Origin: Nitrosopumilus adriaticus
Lineage (GTDB): Archaea; Thermoproteota; Nitrososphaeria; Nitrososphaerales; Nitrosopumilaceae
DNA length: 64,000 nt
Direction of reading: 5' to 3'
Assembly: GCF_000956175.1 (NCBI RefSeq)
Contig: NZ_CP011070.1
Span: 1,358,147 to 1,422,146 of the forward strand
The position numbers and the translations under genes were made by a program. A model generated the notes under the pieces. The model was not told the origin of the DNA and searched no databases. It worked only from the letters and a program-made list of their open reading frames with translations. Position 1 is the first letter of the stretch. The number at the start of each line of letters is the position of its first letter. Below, piece by piece: positions 25,606 to 34,565 of this stretch.

Positions 25606-26115
25606 ATGCATGGTGCCAATTATAGAACTGCAACTGGACAAATCTTTACTAGAAAAGAATACATCAAAGGTAAACCCCAGATCAAAATTGCAAAATTTCA
25701 GGGAGGCAAAAGAGGAGTTTACAAATATTGTGTGCAATTACTAATCAACGAAAAGATTCAGATCAGACACATGGCAATTGAATCAACCAGATTGGCTGCA
25801 AACAAAACTCTAGAAAAGACCACTGGTGAAACAGGTTACTATTCCAGATTAAGAATTTACCCACATAATTTACTTAGAGAAAATAAACAGATTGCAACTG
25901 CAGGTGCAGACAGGGTTTCAGAAGGAATGAGAAGATCATGGGGCAAGGCAGTCAGTTTAGGTGCCAGAGTCCGACAAGGTCAATGCATCATGGAAATGTT
26001 TGTAAATACAGAAGCCCACTTGGAGGCAGCTAAAAAAGCACTTCACGGTTCATGTGTTAAATTGCCAGGAACACCAACCATCAAGGTTATCGAATGGAAC
26101 AAACCATCACCATAA
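25606..26115 (+). CDS. rpl10e: 50S ribosomal protein L10e (uL16)
   Basis: A 169-aa ribosomal protein of the L16/L10e family near the peptidyl-transferase centre and A-site tRNA. Diagnostic stretches are ANYRTATGQIFTRKEYIKG, the RIYPHNLLRENK loop and GADRVSEGMRRSWGKAVS. A TATA-like GTTAAAATATG sits 27 nt upstream of the ATG. It is transcribed alone and converges with a small hypothetical gene over nine bases. Confidence 0.97.
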   Translation: MHGANYRTATGQIFTRKEYIKGKPQIKIAKFQGGKRGVYKYCVQLLINEKIQIRHMAIESTRLAANKTLEKTTGETGYYSRLRIYPHNLLRENKQIATAGADRVSEGMRRSWGKAVSLGARVRQGQCIMEMFVNTEAHLEAAKKALHGSCVKLPGTPTIKVIEWNKPSP

Positions 26116-26370
26116 ATTTTCTAAATCAGATTTCTTATTTTTAACAAATTCTAAAAATTCATTAAATTCATCTTTTGTGGGTTCGCGTTTTAGAATTCTT
26201 TTTGATTGATAGTAAAATGCATTGTAAATTCTTCCGACCACCACACCAAGTGCAAATGATTTTGAATCATCAATGTCTGAAAGTAAATGAATCAATTCTT
26301 TAATTTCATCTTTGTTGGAAAGTGAATCTTGAATTTTTTGTTCTATTTTACTAAGAAGCGTTTCATCCAT
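26107..26370 (-). CDS. hypothetical helical protein
   Basis: An 87-aa, almost entirely helical, charged protein (LLSKIEQKIQDSLSNKDEIKELIHLL; FALGVVVGRIYNAFYYQSKRIL). No motif or membrane segment stands out. It overlaps the rpl10e 3' end on the other strand by nine bases. Function unknown; composition and codon use look like a real gene. Confidence 0.7.
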   Translation of the reverse strand: MDETLLSKIEQKIQDSLSNKDEIKELIHLLSDIDDSKSFALGVVVGRIYNAFYYQSKRILKREPTKDEFNEFLEFVKNKKSDLENLW

Positions 26371-26433
26371 AGTATATCTTGATTGAAATAGTTAAAAACA
26401 GTTTAATATCCAAATTCAACCTCTAGGGTTGTT

Positions 26434-26507
26434 GCAGTTATAGTACAGTCTGGTTAGTACTCGTGCTTGCCAAGTACGTGACCCGGGTTCAAATCCCGGT
26501 AACTGCA
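26434..26507 (+). tRNA. tRNA-Gly (GCC)
   Basis: Acceptor GCAGTTA pairs with TAACTGC, anticodon stem CGTGC/GTACG with loop TTGCCAA gives anticodon GCC, and T-arm CCGGGTTCAAATCCCGG. The 3' CCA is encoded at 26508-26510. Confidence 0.96.
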
Positions 26508-26511
26508 CCAT

Positions 26512-26943
26512 CTATTTTTGATTTTTTGGAATTAATGCATTTTTAATAATTTCCAATGCATCCTGAGCTTTTTCTGGGCGAGGCAACTGAATCATAAACA
26601 CATTATCTTTTCCATAATTTGATTTAGGAGAAGACAGTGCAAACATAGATGTTTTTGATAAAGTTACAAAAAAGTCAAGATGTGTTTTTGCATCTATCAT
26701 AAACTTTTCGACAATGTTTCCTTTAGAGAATGTCAAAACAACTTCAACGAAGACATTGCCTAATCCATCTTGTAAGATATTAAGATCAGTGTTAATAGAC
26801 AAAGACTGCCCTGCAACCTTGGCAAGCATATCATCATATTTTTTTTCTTCAATAATGATGCATGGTGTTTCTTTACCATCAAAATCAAAAGTAGTAATTC
26901 CATCATGAGCTTGTTCAGTTAGTTTTTTTAATTCGTCAGACAT
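26512..26943 (-). CDS. hypothetical protein
   Basis: A 143-aa protein with a beta-rich central part (DLNILQDGLGNVFVEVVLTFSKG) and a C-terminal helix. No family recognised and no export signal. Its start overlaps the end of the upstream antiporter gene by eight bases, so it is co-translated with it and might be a cytoplasmic accessory. It ends two bases after the tRNA-Gly CCA on the opposite strand. Confidence 0.72.
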   Translation of the reverse strand: MSDELKKLTEQAHDGITTFDFDGKETPCIIIEEKKYDDMLAKVAGQSLSINTDLNILQDGLGNVFVEVVLTFSKGNIVEKFMIDAKTHLDFFVTLSKTSMFALSSPKSNYGKDNVFMIQLPRPEKAQDALEIIKNALIPKNQK

Positions 26944-28279
26944 CTTTCTTTTCCTCTACTTTAGGTACTATTTTATCTCCAGCTTTTACTAAAAAGGGGG
27001 AAATAAAAGCAGTGATGATAGAAATTATACCTATCAATGGGAACAAGAATGCACTAACGGCTCCTATATCAACGCCAACCTTTACAATTACAATTGAGAA
27101 CTCACCTCTCGGAGCAGCTAATGTAAATGCCGAACGGATTGCTTTAACACGCCTTTGCCGAAAGATAACATTTCCAACCAAATTCCCACCAAACTTCATT
27201 CCGGTAGCTACTGCTATCAGGGCAATTGCGATGAAAATATAATTTTCAAGTTCAGACACATCCATCAGAGCACCAACTGAAATAAAGAAAATTGCCACAA
27301 ACATATCTTTGATGGGACTAGAAAGTAATTTTGCAACTTCAGCAGATTTTGATTCTGCAACCAACACACCTGCCAAAAATGCTCCTATGGCAACGGATAA
27401 CCCAACAATGTTTGCAAGTAATGCATATCCAAAACATACGCCTAGGACACTGAGCAGTAAAATTTCGCGATGCTCAGCTGCTGCAACTTTATCAATCAAT
27501 CTCGGAATTATTCTAGTTCCAATGGTAAATGTTCCAACTATAAGACCAGTAGCAACTAGTGCAATAACAATAACAGATTCTATGGATATGGTTCCAACTA
27601 AAGCAATCGACTGTAAAGATGAAATCAAAATAACTGCTATAATGTCCTCTACAATTAAAATTCCCAAGACAAGAATAGAGGATTCATTTTTGATCCTCCC
27701 CATTTCCTCTAAAATTTTGACAATTATTGCAGTACTGGAAATAGATAGTGCTGCTGAAATAAACAATGCATCTAAAAAGCCCAAACCCAATGCGGTTGCG
27801 GCATAAAATACAACACCTAAAGTGGAAAACAACCCCAAAGTTCCAACCCCTACTGCCACCCTTCCAATACTTTTGATCTTGGCATAGGGAAATTCAATTC
27901 CAATTACAAAAAGTAACAAAATTACACCAATCTCAGCAAAAAGATTCAATGCAGAAATGTTAGATAATATTCCTACACCACCCAAAACATCAGAAGATGG
28001 ACCACCTTCAGGTAATACCCAAGACCAAAACGGTGAGAGGGGACCAATAAGCATCCCAGCAAAAAGATATCCAATTATGAGTGGTTGTCTAATTTTAAAA
28101 AAAGCTAAAGTTACTACAGCACCAATAATCATGATAAATGCCAAATCAGTTACAAAAGATGCATGTGGAAGTTCAGGAGTAATTTGTTCAATTAAACTAT
28201 TTACAGTTGTGTTAAGAGAGCTATGAATTTCACCAGTATCTAACTGAAGTGAAATGTTTTGCATGTATTCAGTTAACAA
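26936..28279 (-). CDS. monovalent cation:proton antiporter (CPA2/Kef-type)
   Basis: A 447-aa protein with about 13 transmembrane helices of the Na+/H+ exchanger family: KIRQPLIIGYLFAGMLIGP, LFAEIGVILLLFVIGIEFPY, ALSISSTAIIVKILEEMGR and GAFLAGVLVAES. It lacks the C-terminal RCK/TrkA-N domain of full KefB/C proteins. It likely exchanges Na+ or K+ for H+. The following 143-aa gene overlaps it. Confidence 0.92.
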   Translation of the reverse strand: MLTEYMQNISLQLDTGEIHSSLNTTVNSLIEQITPELPHASFVTDLAFIMIIGAVVTLAFFKIRQPLIIGYLFAGMLIGPLSPFWSWVLPEGGPSSDVLGGVGILSNISALNLFAEIGVILLLFVIGIEFPYAKIKSIGRVAVGVGTLGLFSTLGVVFYAATALGLGFLDALFISAALSISSTAIIVKILEEMGRIKNESSILVLGILIVEDIIAVILISSLQSIALVGTISIESVIVIALVATGLIVGTFTIGTRIIPRLIDKVAAAEHREILLLSVLGVCFGYALLANIVGLSVAIGAFLAGVLVAESKSAEVAKLLSSPIKDMFVAIFFISVGALMDVSELENYIFIAIALIAVATGMKFGGNLVGNVIFRQRRVKAIRSAFTLAAPRGEFSIVIVKVGVDIGAVSAFLFPLIGIISIITAFISPFLVKAGDKIVPKVEEKKDV

Positions 28280-28386
28280 ATTTCATTAAAAATGATTTCT
28301 GACTAAAAATTTTCAAATCAAATTGATGAAAGTGCAAATAGCTGAAAATAGGCTCAATAGACATAATCTTTAACCTCTTTATGATC

Positions 28387-28451
28387 AATCATCATAATGA
28401 TTTTGCAGAGTGATGATTAGGTCATCTGAATATTATGTAGAGAAATGACCT
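28387..28451. repeat. nested inverted repeats upstream of the 35-aa peptide gene
   Basis: AATCATCA (28387-28394) is the exact complement of TGATGATT (28411-28418). GATGA/TCATC (28412-28416/28422-28426) flanks TTAGG. AGGTCAT (28419-28425) complements ATGACCT (28445-28451). No reading frame explains them. Either protein sites or a folded RNA is possible. Confidence 0.55.
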
Positions 28452-28500
28452 GGGGTATCTGACTGCATCATTGGTTACGTCATAATCACCTGAGTATTAA

Positions 28501-28523
28501 TAGTACGGTACCATACCGTACTA
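28501..28523 (+). promoter_or_regulatory. perfect 10-bp inverted-repeat operator
   Basis: TAGTACGGTA and TACCGTACTA are exact complements separated by CCA. The element lies between a TATA-like TATTAATA (28495-28502, slightly overlapping) and ATG 28525, covering the expected transcription start. This is where an archaeal repressor would block polymerase. The cognate factor is unknown. Confidence 0.75.
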
Positions 28524-28524
28524 T

Positions 28525-28632
28525 ATGATTCAATGTGAATATTGTACAAGAGGGTTTATCGAAACAGCAAATGGGTTGGCTGAAAAGACCTTTCATGAGT
28601 TACTACATGAACCAACTGTTGTAAACAAGTAA
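28525..28632 (+). CDS. 35-aa CxxC microprotein under operator control
   Basis: A short frame directly after a perfect palindrome and a TATA-like box at the leaderless distance (27 nt). The product begins MIQCEYCTRGF, so one CxxC pair, followed by a helix with two His (KTFHELLHEP), enough for a C2H2-type zinc site. I do not recognise a family. Translation is inferred from promoter geometry and the sensible composition. Confidence 0.58.
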   Translation: MIQCEYCTRGFIETANGLAEKTFHELLHEPTVVNK

Positions 28633-28692
28633 CTCATTACATTTTTTATTTTATACCCAACTTTTTTATCATCATTTTTTTATTTACTGTAT

Positions 28693-30219
28693 ATGGCAGC
28701 TAAAACTACAAAGAAAAAGACATCAGCAAACCCAAAAAAAGTTGCCAAAAAAGTTACAAGAGAACCAACACCTTCAGCACTATTAAAAAAAGTAGCATCA
28801 GTTTCAGATTCGAATAAGGCATTACAAAAAGAGATCAAAGTAATGTCAAAAATTTTTGGAGAAAATCAAAAAGTTCTCTTATCAATGAAAGGTATGATCG
28901 ATACACTAACATCAACATTAGAGTATATTCAAAAGCAATCAAAACAAATCAACATCATAGAAGATGATACTCAGAAACTATATGCAGGATTAAACCAAGT
29001 TAGAACACAATCAAATCTTGTAAGTAAGATAAATGAACAAACTGTAAAACTCCAAGATGAGATTAATAAAATTTCAGAGATTCAAAAAACGACAAAGCCT
29101 CAAGAATTATCTCAGCAAGTACAAGATAGTATGAATTCAATTAAGAATAATTCCCAAATGATAATAAAAATTGCACAGAGAATTGACGAAGTAAGAGACG
29201 ATATGAGAAAAGTTTCTGGAAAAACAGATTCATTTTTAGAGATTAGTTCTGAGATGAATAAACTAAAAAATAATCTCGAAGAGATCTCCGATAAAACTGC
29301 AAAACTAGATACCGGAAATCAAATCATAGAAAGCCTCAAGCAAGAATTTGAAAGAATTGCAGAAGGTGCAATCTCGACAACAGATCTTAATGCAGAATTA
29401 GAAGCAATCAAGATAACAATTGATTCAATCTCTTCTAAAGCATCAAAAATTGATTCACTTGGAGGAGTTATTGATGGACTCAAACAACAATTTGAGACAA
29501 TCTCTGAAAATGCAAAATCTGCTGAAAATATCAGTCTACAAACTATGAAGGATTTAGGAGGAAAAATAGATAAAATCGAGACTGAAATTGGCGGATTATC
29601 GCAGAGAGCAGATTCCACAGCATTTGTTGGAGAAGGGCTCAAATCAGTTCAAGAAGACATCTCAAATTTCAAGCAGAATGTATTTGATAAGACAAATAGC
29701 ATTGAGCAAAAAATAGCCTCAGCATCAGATATTCTAAAAAGACAAGATGCCTCAACTGCAGAATTTCATAAAAAATCAGATAAATTATTTGAAGAAATTC
29801 AATCAATCAAAAGTGTCACAAACAAGGCTACTAGTGATTCATCTAAAGAGATGATGGCATTGTTAAAACTTTCAGAATACCAATCAAATGTTAGAATAAA
29901 TTCTGAATCAAAATATGGCGAACTAAAAGACATTGAAAACATGGCAGCACAAACTGCAGACATTGTAAATCTATTTGATAGAATATCCATAGAGTCAGGT
30001 GAAAAAATTCCACTACCTCAAGAAGTAAGACAATGGGCAGTAAGTAAGATGCTAGATTGTGCAGACAAGTGGGAAGTTAGGTTCAGTGATGTTTATTCCA
30101 TTTTAACTAATGCAATAGGCAGAGATTTACTAAAAGAAATAATTAGAGTTCAACAAGTAAGAGACATTTATGGAATTAGAGCAGTAGATGAATTAAGAAA
30201 GGATCTAAATATTTCTTAA
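28693..30219 (+). CDS. long coiled-coil protein with basic N-terminus
   Basis: A 508-aa protein. A Lys/Ala/Pro-rich tail (residues 1-28, DNA- or membrane-binding in character) is followed by ~370 residues of heptad-rich coiled coil (e.g. EINKISEIQKTTKPQELSQQ, DLGGKIDKIETEIGGLSQRA) and a C-terminal helical globular part (~420-508, QEVRQWAVSKMLDCADKWEVRF). There are no transmembrane helices. The coil resembles the cytoplasmic bundle of chemoreceptors or SMC arms, but no signature is present. A structural or nucleoid role is a guess. Confidence 0.8.
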   Translation: MAAKTTKKKTSANPKKVAKKVTREPTPSALLKKVASVSDSNKALQKEIKVMSKIFGENQKVLLSMKGMIDTLTSTLEYIQKQSKQINIIEDDTQKLYAGLNQVRTQSNLVSKINEQTVKLQDEINKISEIQKTTKPQELSQQVQDSMNSIKNNSQMIIKIAQRIDEVRDDMRKVSGKTDSFLEISSEMNKLKNNLEEISDKTAKLDTGNQIIESLKQEFERIAEGAISTTDLNAELEAIKITIDSISSKASKIDSLGGVIDGLKQQFETISENAKSAENISLQTMKDLGGKIDKIETEIGGLSQRADSTAFVGEGLKSVQEDISNFKQNVFDKTNSIEQKIASASDILKRQDASTAEFHKKSDKLFEEIQSIKSVTNKATSDSSKEMMALLKLSEYQSNVRINSESKYGELKDIENMAAQTADIVNLFDRISIESGEKIPLPQEVRQWAVSKMLDCADKWEVRFSDVYSILTNAIGRDLLKEIIRVQQVRDIYGIRAVDELRKDLNIS

Positions 30220-32282
30220 ACACCAGTATCATCTATCTCTTTGAATTGTTGTTTCTTTTTCTTTAATGCAGCAAAGATTCCCAAGATTGCTGCAATCCAA
30301 ATTGTACTAAACATAATGTTTGCAACACTTACGTACATGTACGGAGTTGCATCCATGATATTGGTTTTCAAAGATAGCGCCCTACCGTTGATATCCAGCA
30401 TTCCTGTATGATATGCAGAACTATCCTTTGGCACAGTTGAGATTTTTTCAATACTTGCAACCAATGTAGTTACATCATTTTGAATTCTAAGCAAGTTTGT
30501 AGATTCTGTGGCAAATATCCAAACAGGGTTTTTAGAAATTACCTCACCATTTGCATCAGTTTTTTCAGGTACTTTTTCCATTACAAGTGCTAAATCTTCT
30601 TGAATTGCTAACAGATGATTCTTTATTGCAACAGGATCAGATGAGCCGACAATTCCATCAAGATGGCCTCTAATTCGATCTAGAGGATAGATGTCAGTAT
30701 TATATCCATAAATTGCCATAAATCCTCCAAAAATAATAATTCCCACAATTCCAATCATGGAAAGTTTGTAAACAGTATTTGCCATTTTTTCCTTCTTAGT
30801 TTTTGGTCGTGGTTTACTTGATTTATTTCTTTTAAATCGAGTATGAGACAAACTCATGTATGCAATATAGAAAAATCCTGTTGCCTGTAGACCGATAATA
30901 GGAACAAAGATAGGATTATTTGAAAAAACTGCAATAAAGATACCTAGTATTCCATATACCCCAAAAAAGATCTCAAGCAGTGTAACTTGTGAGAAAGGTA
31001 AATTGTATGCATTATCTTTCCAATCATCTTTTGTTTTTAGCACGCCATATTTGGGCGTTCTAAGAAATTCATTTTTCTTTCCAACAACCGCATCAAACAC
31101 TGCAACAGTGTTATTTACAGACATTCCAGCATTGTAAATTAATAATGCCGGTAGAATCTTGGCCTTTGACTTCCAAGATTTGTGATACATGCCTTGCATG
31201 ATCATTATATACGCACCAGGACCCATTGCAAGATATGTTGCAATAGTTATTGCAGGCAAAAAACTAATCACATAGAGATTTACTTGTCCTGCTAGTAAAA
31301 TAGGTAAAGCCAAAAATTGTATCAGCATTAATGGATAAACAATGTGACGAGTTAATTGAATAAATGCCTGAATTTTTGCTTCAACTGCAACTTTACGCTT
31401 TAGAGCAATGTCAGATAGTAATTTGATTGCACATTGAATAGAGCCTTTTGCCCAACGGAACTGTTGTCTTTTTGCAGCATTCATCTGCACAGGAAGTTCT
31501 GCATCAACTACAATATCAGGAAGAAACAGACATTTCCAGCCTTTCATTTGTGCTCGATAACTAAGGTCAAGATCTTCAACTAGTGTTGCAGTATGCCATC
31601 CTCCTGCGTCCTCAATACAATCACGTTTCCAAATTCCTGCAGTACCATTGAAATTCATGAATAGATGGGAATTACTTTTTGCCTTTTGTTCTATAAGAAA
31701 ATGAAAGTCAAGACTAAGTGCTTGTGCTTGAGTGATTGCAGAGTAGTTTTCATTTACATGTCCCCACCTACATTGAACAAGGCCAATCTTTGAATTTGTA
31801 AAATGAGGTATTGCTCTTTTGAGAAACCATGTTGGAGGAATAAAGTCGGCATCAAAAATTGCAACAAGTTCAGTATCAGTTGATTTCATGGCATGTTTTA
31901 GTGCCCCAGCCTTGTAACCACTTCTAGTTCCACGTCGAATATGCTCAATTTTGAATCCCTGATTTTTGTAATCATCAACGGCATCTGCAAGTAAATCAAC
32001 TGTATCATCATCAGAATCATCCAATACCATAATTCTCATTTTGTCTTTTGGATAATCCAAATTGCAAACTGCATCTACCAATCTTTTTGCAACATACTTT
32101 TCGTTGTATATTGGGAGTTGGATAGTAATTGACGGATTCCCCCAATCAGTAGTTAAGGGAACTTCGTTTCTTTTTCTTGAAAGAAATGCAAGATAGTAAA
32201 AATTGCAAGTATATGCAGTGATGATAATAGCTGATAAGATGAATAGATCAAAAACAAACGCAGTGAAAGGATTGATTGCCAT
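30216..32282 (-). CDS. membrane glycosyltransferase family 2 (cellulose-synthase-like)
   Basis: A 688-aa enzyme with an N-terminal membrane helix, a GT-A domain carrying the processive GT2 residues (LDDSDD at ~87-92, DAD at 144-146, TLVEDLD 233-239, QQFRW 273-277), several transmembrane helices (~320-460) and two further helices in a C-terminal extension. Proteins of this layout polymerise beta-glucan or mannan chains from nucleotide sugars across the membrane. The product could be an exopolysaccharide. Convergent with the coiled-coil gene with a 4-base overlap. Confidence 0.9.
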   Translation of the reverse strand: MAINPFTAFVFDLFILSAIIITAYTCNFYYLAFLSRKRNEVPLTTDWGNPSITIQLPIYNEKYVAKRLVDAVCNLDYPKDKMRIMVLDDSDDDTVDLLADAVDDYKNQGFKIEHIRRGTRSGYKAGALKHAMKSTDTELVAIFDADFIPPTWFLKRAIPHFTNSKIGLVQCRWGHVNENYSAITQAQALSLDFHFLIEQKAKSNSHLFMNFNGTAGIWKRDCIEDAGGWHTATLVEDLDLSYRAQMKGWKCLFLPDIVVDAELPVQMNAAKRQQFRWAKGSIQCAIKLLSDIALKRKVAVEAKIQAFIQLTRHIVYPLMLIQFLALPILLAGQVNLYVISFLPAITIATYLAMGPGAYIMIMQGMYHKSWKSKAKILPALLIYNAGMSVNNTVAVFDAVVGKKNEFLRTPKYGVLKTKDDWKDNAYNLPFSQVTLLEIFFGVYGILGIFIAVFSNNPIFVPIIGLQATGFFYIAYMSLSHTRFKRNKSSKPRPKTKKEKMANTVYKLSMIGIVGIIIFGGFMAIYGYNTDIYPLDRIRGHLDGIVGSSDPVAIKNHLLAIQEDLALVMEKVPEKTDANGEVISKNPVWIFATESTNLLRIQNDVTTLVASIEKISTVPKDSSAYHTGMLDINGRALSLKTNIMDATPYMYVSVANIMFSTIWIAAILGIFAALKKKKQQFKEIDDTGV

Positions 32283-32333
32283 ATCCCTAATCTCTCAAAA
32301 TGACTAGTCGCTATTTATAGTTGCAATTATAGA

Positions 32334-33281
32334 TTATTTTTGCTCAAAGATCTTGATTGCCTGTGGTGGGCAAACACCCTCACATGCAAGACAAAAGATA
32401 CAGTCAGGTTCTTTAGACATTAGTGGTTTTTTGTCGGATGCTGGATTTCCTGGAGTGTCAAACCACTCATAGACGCCTACAGGACATGCTTCAATACAAC
32501 CACCATCTGCAATACAAATATCATAATCTACTGAAACAAATTCCCCCCAAACACCCATGATTCCATTGCTGGTGCCTTTTCTTCCCCAAGTCTTGATAGT
32601 ATGCTCTGGTGCTTCATATGCAGCTGAAGGTTTCATTTTTCCTTTGAATTCCACATCAATAGGACCGGGTTTTGCACCGTCTGGGATTTCAATGTCTCCT
32701 TCATCTTCTTCCACATCTTCATCCTTTGCCTCAACTGGTTTTGGTTTTGCACCAAGAACAATTTTTGCCAACGGAGTTAGTTCTTCTAGTTTTTGAATTG
32801 CAGCAACTTCAGAAATTTTTTCAGTCTTTGCAAAATAAGAAATCATTTTGTCTGCTAAGATGGTGTTTCGTAAAATAGTGTCAATCACCATTTTGGCAAA
32901 ATGGTCTGCTTTCTTCCTATAGTCTTTGACCCAGTTTGGATCACCGAATTTTTCAATTGGGAATATTTGATAAATAATATCAACGACTTCTCCACTAACA
33001 ATTTCTACAGTAACTGAAAGTTCAACTTCTTCGTATCCTTTAGCATCAGGATCATCCATGTTTTGCTCCTTCCAACGATAAGTAGCGTAAATTCTATCAG
33101 CATACATGTCCATTTCAAATGCTTTTTTGAGACCATCATGTACTGATTTTAGCTCAACTGGATCTTCTAATTTAATTGGTAATCGGTATAATCCAAGTTT
33201 GTATCCATGTAGTGGGTAAACTCCACGCTTTGCTGTTGGGGCCTCCATGGTATAGACTCGATCTTTTAAAAGTAAAGACAT
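32334..33281 (-). CDS. ferredoxin-domain protein with N-terminal extension (zinc-ferredoxin-like)
   Basis: A 315-aa protein. Residues ~1-175 form an unrecognised alpha/beta domain, then an acidic linker, then a C-terminal dicluster ferredoxin: DICIADGGCIEACPVGVYEW ... DCIFCLACEGVCPPQAIKIF. The module with WGRKGTSNGIMGVWGEFVSVDYD before the first cluster resembles the zinc-containing ferredoxins of Sulfolobales. It would carry electrons at low potential, for example to or from 2-oxoacid oxidoreductases such as the one at 52-55 kb. The large N-terminal domain is unusual. Confidence 0.85.
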   Translation of the reverse strand: MSLLLKDRVYTMEAPTAKRGVYPLHGYKLGLYRLPIKLEDPVELKSVHDGLKKAFEMDMYADRIYATYRWKEQNMDDPDAKGYEEVELSVTVEIVSGEVVDIIYQIFPIEKFGDPNWVKDYRKKADHFAKMVIDTILRNTILADKMISYFAKTEKISEVAAIQKLEELTPLAKIVLGAKPKPVEAKDEDVEEDEGDIEIPDGAKPGPIDVEFKGKMKPSAAYEAPEHTIKTWGRKGTSNGIMGVWGEFVSVDYDICIADGGCIEACPVGVYEWFDTPGNPASDKKPLMSKEPDCIFCLACEGVCPPQAIKIFEQK

Positions 33282-33317
33282 CTGATTTTGATAATTCGAT
33301 TTTAGTTAAAAAGGTTA

Positions 33318-33626
33318 TCAGTCATCATCAGGACACGTTAACTCTCTGAGTTCAGTATATTTTTTTTCCATGGCCTCAGCATGCTCTAAAACTTTGGATT
33401 GATCGTAGGAATCCTTTGGAAAATACCATCTAATTATAACCCAATGACCAATCCCATCCATATCATGGATCATTCCCTTATCGGCTTTGACGTTTAATTT
33501 TTCATCAATCGAAGTCTCCTTAATGGTAAGACCTCGTTTTGTTTTATCCTCTAAGATAAAATGAGAATTCCCATCCTTGATAAAATAAAAACTCCCTTTC
33601 TCGAGAATTGGAAGGTCTAAAAGCAA
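33318..33626 (-). CDS. hypothetical protein downstream of sulfurtransferase
   Basis: A 102-aa protein that begins at TTG 33624-33626, just after the TAA of the sulfurtransferase gene, suggesting coupling. It is beta-rich at the start (GSFYFIKDGNSHFILEDKTKRGLTI) and helical at the end with an acidic tail (CPDDD). No family recognised. Operon position is the only clue to function. Confidence 0.68.
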   Translation of the reverse strand: MLLDLPILEKGSFYFIKDGNSHFILEDKTKRGLTIKETSIDEKLNVKADKGMIHDMDGIGHWVIIRWYFPKDSYDQSKVLEHAEAMEKKYTELRELTCPDDD

Positions 33627-33627
33627 T

Positions 33628-34473
33628 TTATTTTTCCACAGGATTTCCTATCATGTTTCCCCATTCAGTCCAAGAACCATCATAGTTTCGAACCTTAGGA
33701 TATCCAAGTAGGTATTTTAGTACAAACCAACTGTGAGAAGATCTTTCTCCAATTCTGCAATAACAAATTACATCTTTATCAGGAGTAACACCTTTTGGTT
33801 CATAGTTTTGTCTTAGTTCTTCGACTGCTTTGAAAGTTCCATCAGCATCATTGACTGCAGTTGCCCAGGGAATATTATTTGCTCCAGGAATATGTCCACC
33901 CCTTTGTGCATGCTCCATGGGATATTCTGGAGGAGCTGTAATTTGACCAGTGAATTCTGCAGGAGATCTAACATCAACCATCACAGTATCTTCTTTGTCT
34001 AATGCACGACTTACATCAAACAGATAAGCTCTTAGTCCCTCATCCGGAGGCTGTGCAATGTATTTTGTTGGGGGCAATTGTGGTTCATCAGTTGTGTAAT
34101 CTTTATTTTCTAATTCCCATTTCTTTCTTCCACCATTCATGATTTTGAGATTCTCATGACCGTAAATTTTGAAAACCCAAAAAACAAATGCTGCAAACCA
34201 ATTGTTAAAATCGCCATATAGAATTACTTCAGTATCAGATGTAATTCCATTTTTAGCCATCAAGTCCTCAAATTGTTTTTTACCGATTATATCTCTTGTA
34301 ACAGGATCATTAATGTCACGCTTCCACCAAATCAGAGTTGCGCCTTTAATGTGACCTTTTTGATAGCCGTTTACTGGATCATAATCAACTTCTACTAATT
34401 TTCTATTTTCATTTGGGGGATTTTGTGATACCCATTCAGTATCAACTAAAACTTCAGGATGTGCGTAACTCAT
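33628..34473 (-). CDS. thiosulfate/3-mercaptopyruvate sulfurtransferase (tandem rhodanese)
   Basis: A 281-aa enzyme with two rhodanese domains. The first has GHIKGATLIWWKRDINDP; the second carries the active-site loop YCRIGERSS with the catalytic Cys, and ends with VRNYDGSWTEWGN. It moves sulfane sulfur from thiosulfate or mercaptopyruvate to thiol acceptors or cyanide. ATG 34471-34473 (MSYAHPE) is used; a longer reading to 34656 would run into nadK and has no resemblance to the family. Confidence 0.93.
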   Translation of the reverse strand: MSYAHPEVLVDTEWVSQNPPNENRKLVEVDYDPVNGYQKGHIKGATLIWWKRDINDPVTRDIIGKKQFEDLMAKNGITSDTEVILYGDFNNWFAAFVFWVFKIYGHENLKIMNGGRKKWELENKDYTTDEPQLPPTKYIAQPPDEGLRAYLFDVSRALDKEDTVMVDVRSPAEFTGQITAPPEYPMEHAQRGGHIPGANNIPWATAVNDADGTFKAVEELRQNYEPKGVTPDKDVICYCRIGERSSHSWFVLKYLLGYPKVRNYDGSWTEWGNMIGNPVEK

Positions 34474-34565
34474 GGTATTTTTGCCATTGTTTTCATACTT
34501 ATTTGTTTTTTTCCAAAAATCCTCAAAAATATCATTTTTAAGTACAATGAATTCAGTAGAACTGC

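Noticed and set aside
27309-27806. A 165-codon frame antisense to the antiporter gene
   Set aside because: Low-complexity composition typical of antisense of a membrane-protein gene; the antiporter on the other strand is well supported.
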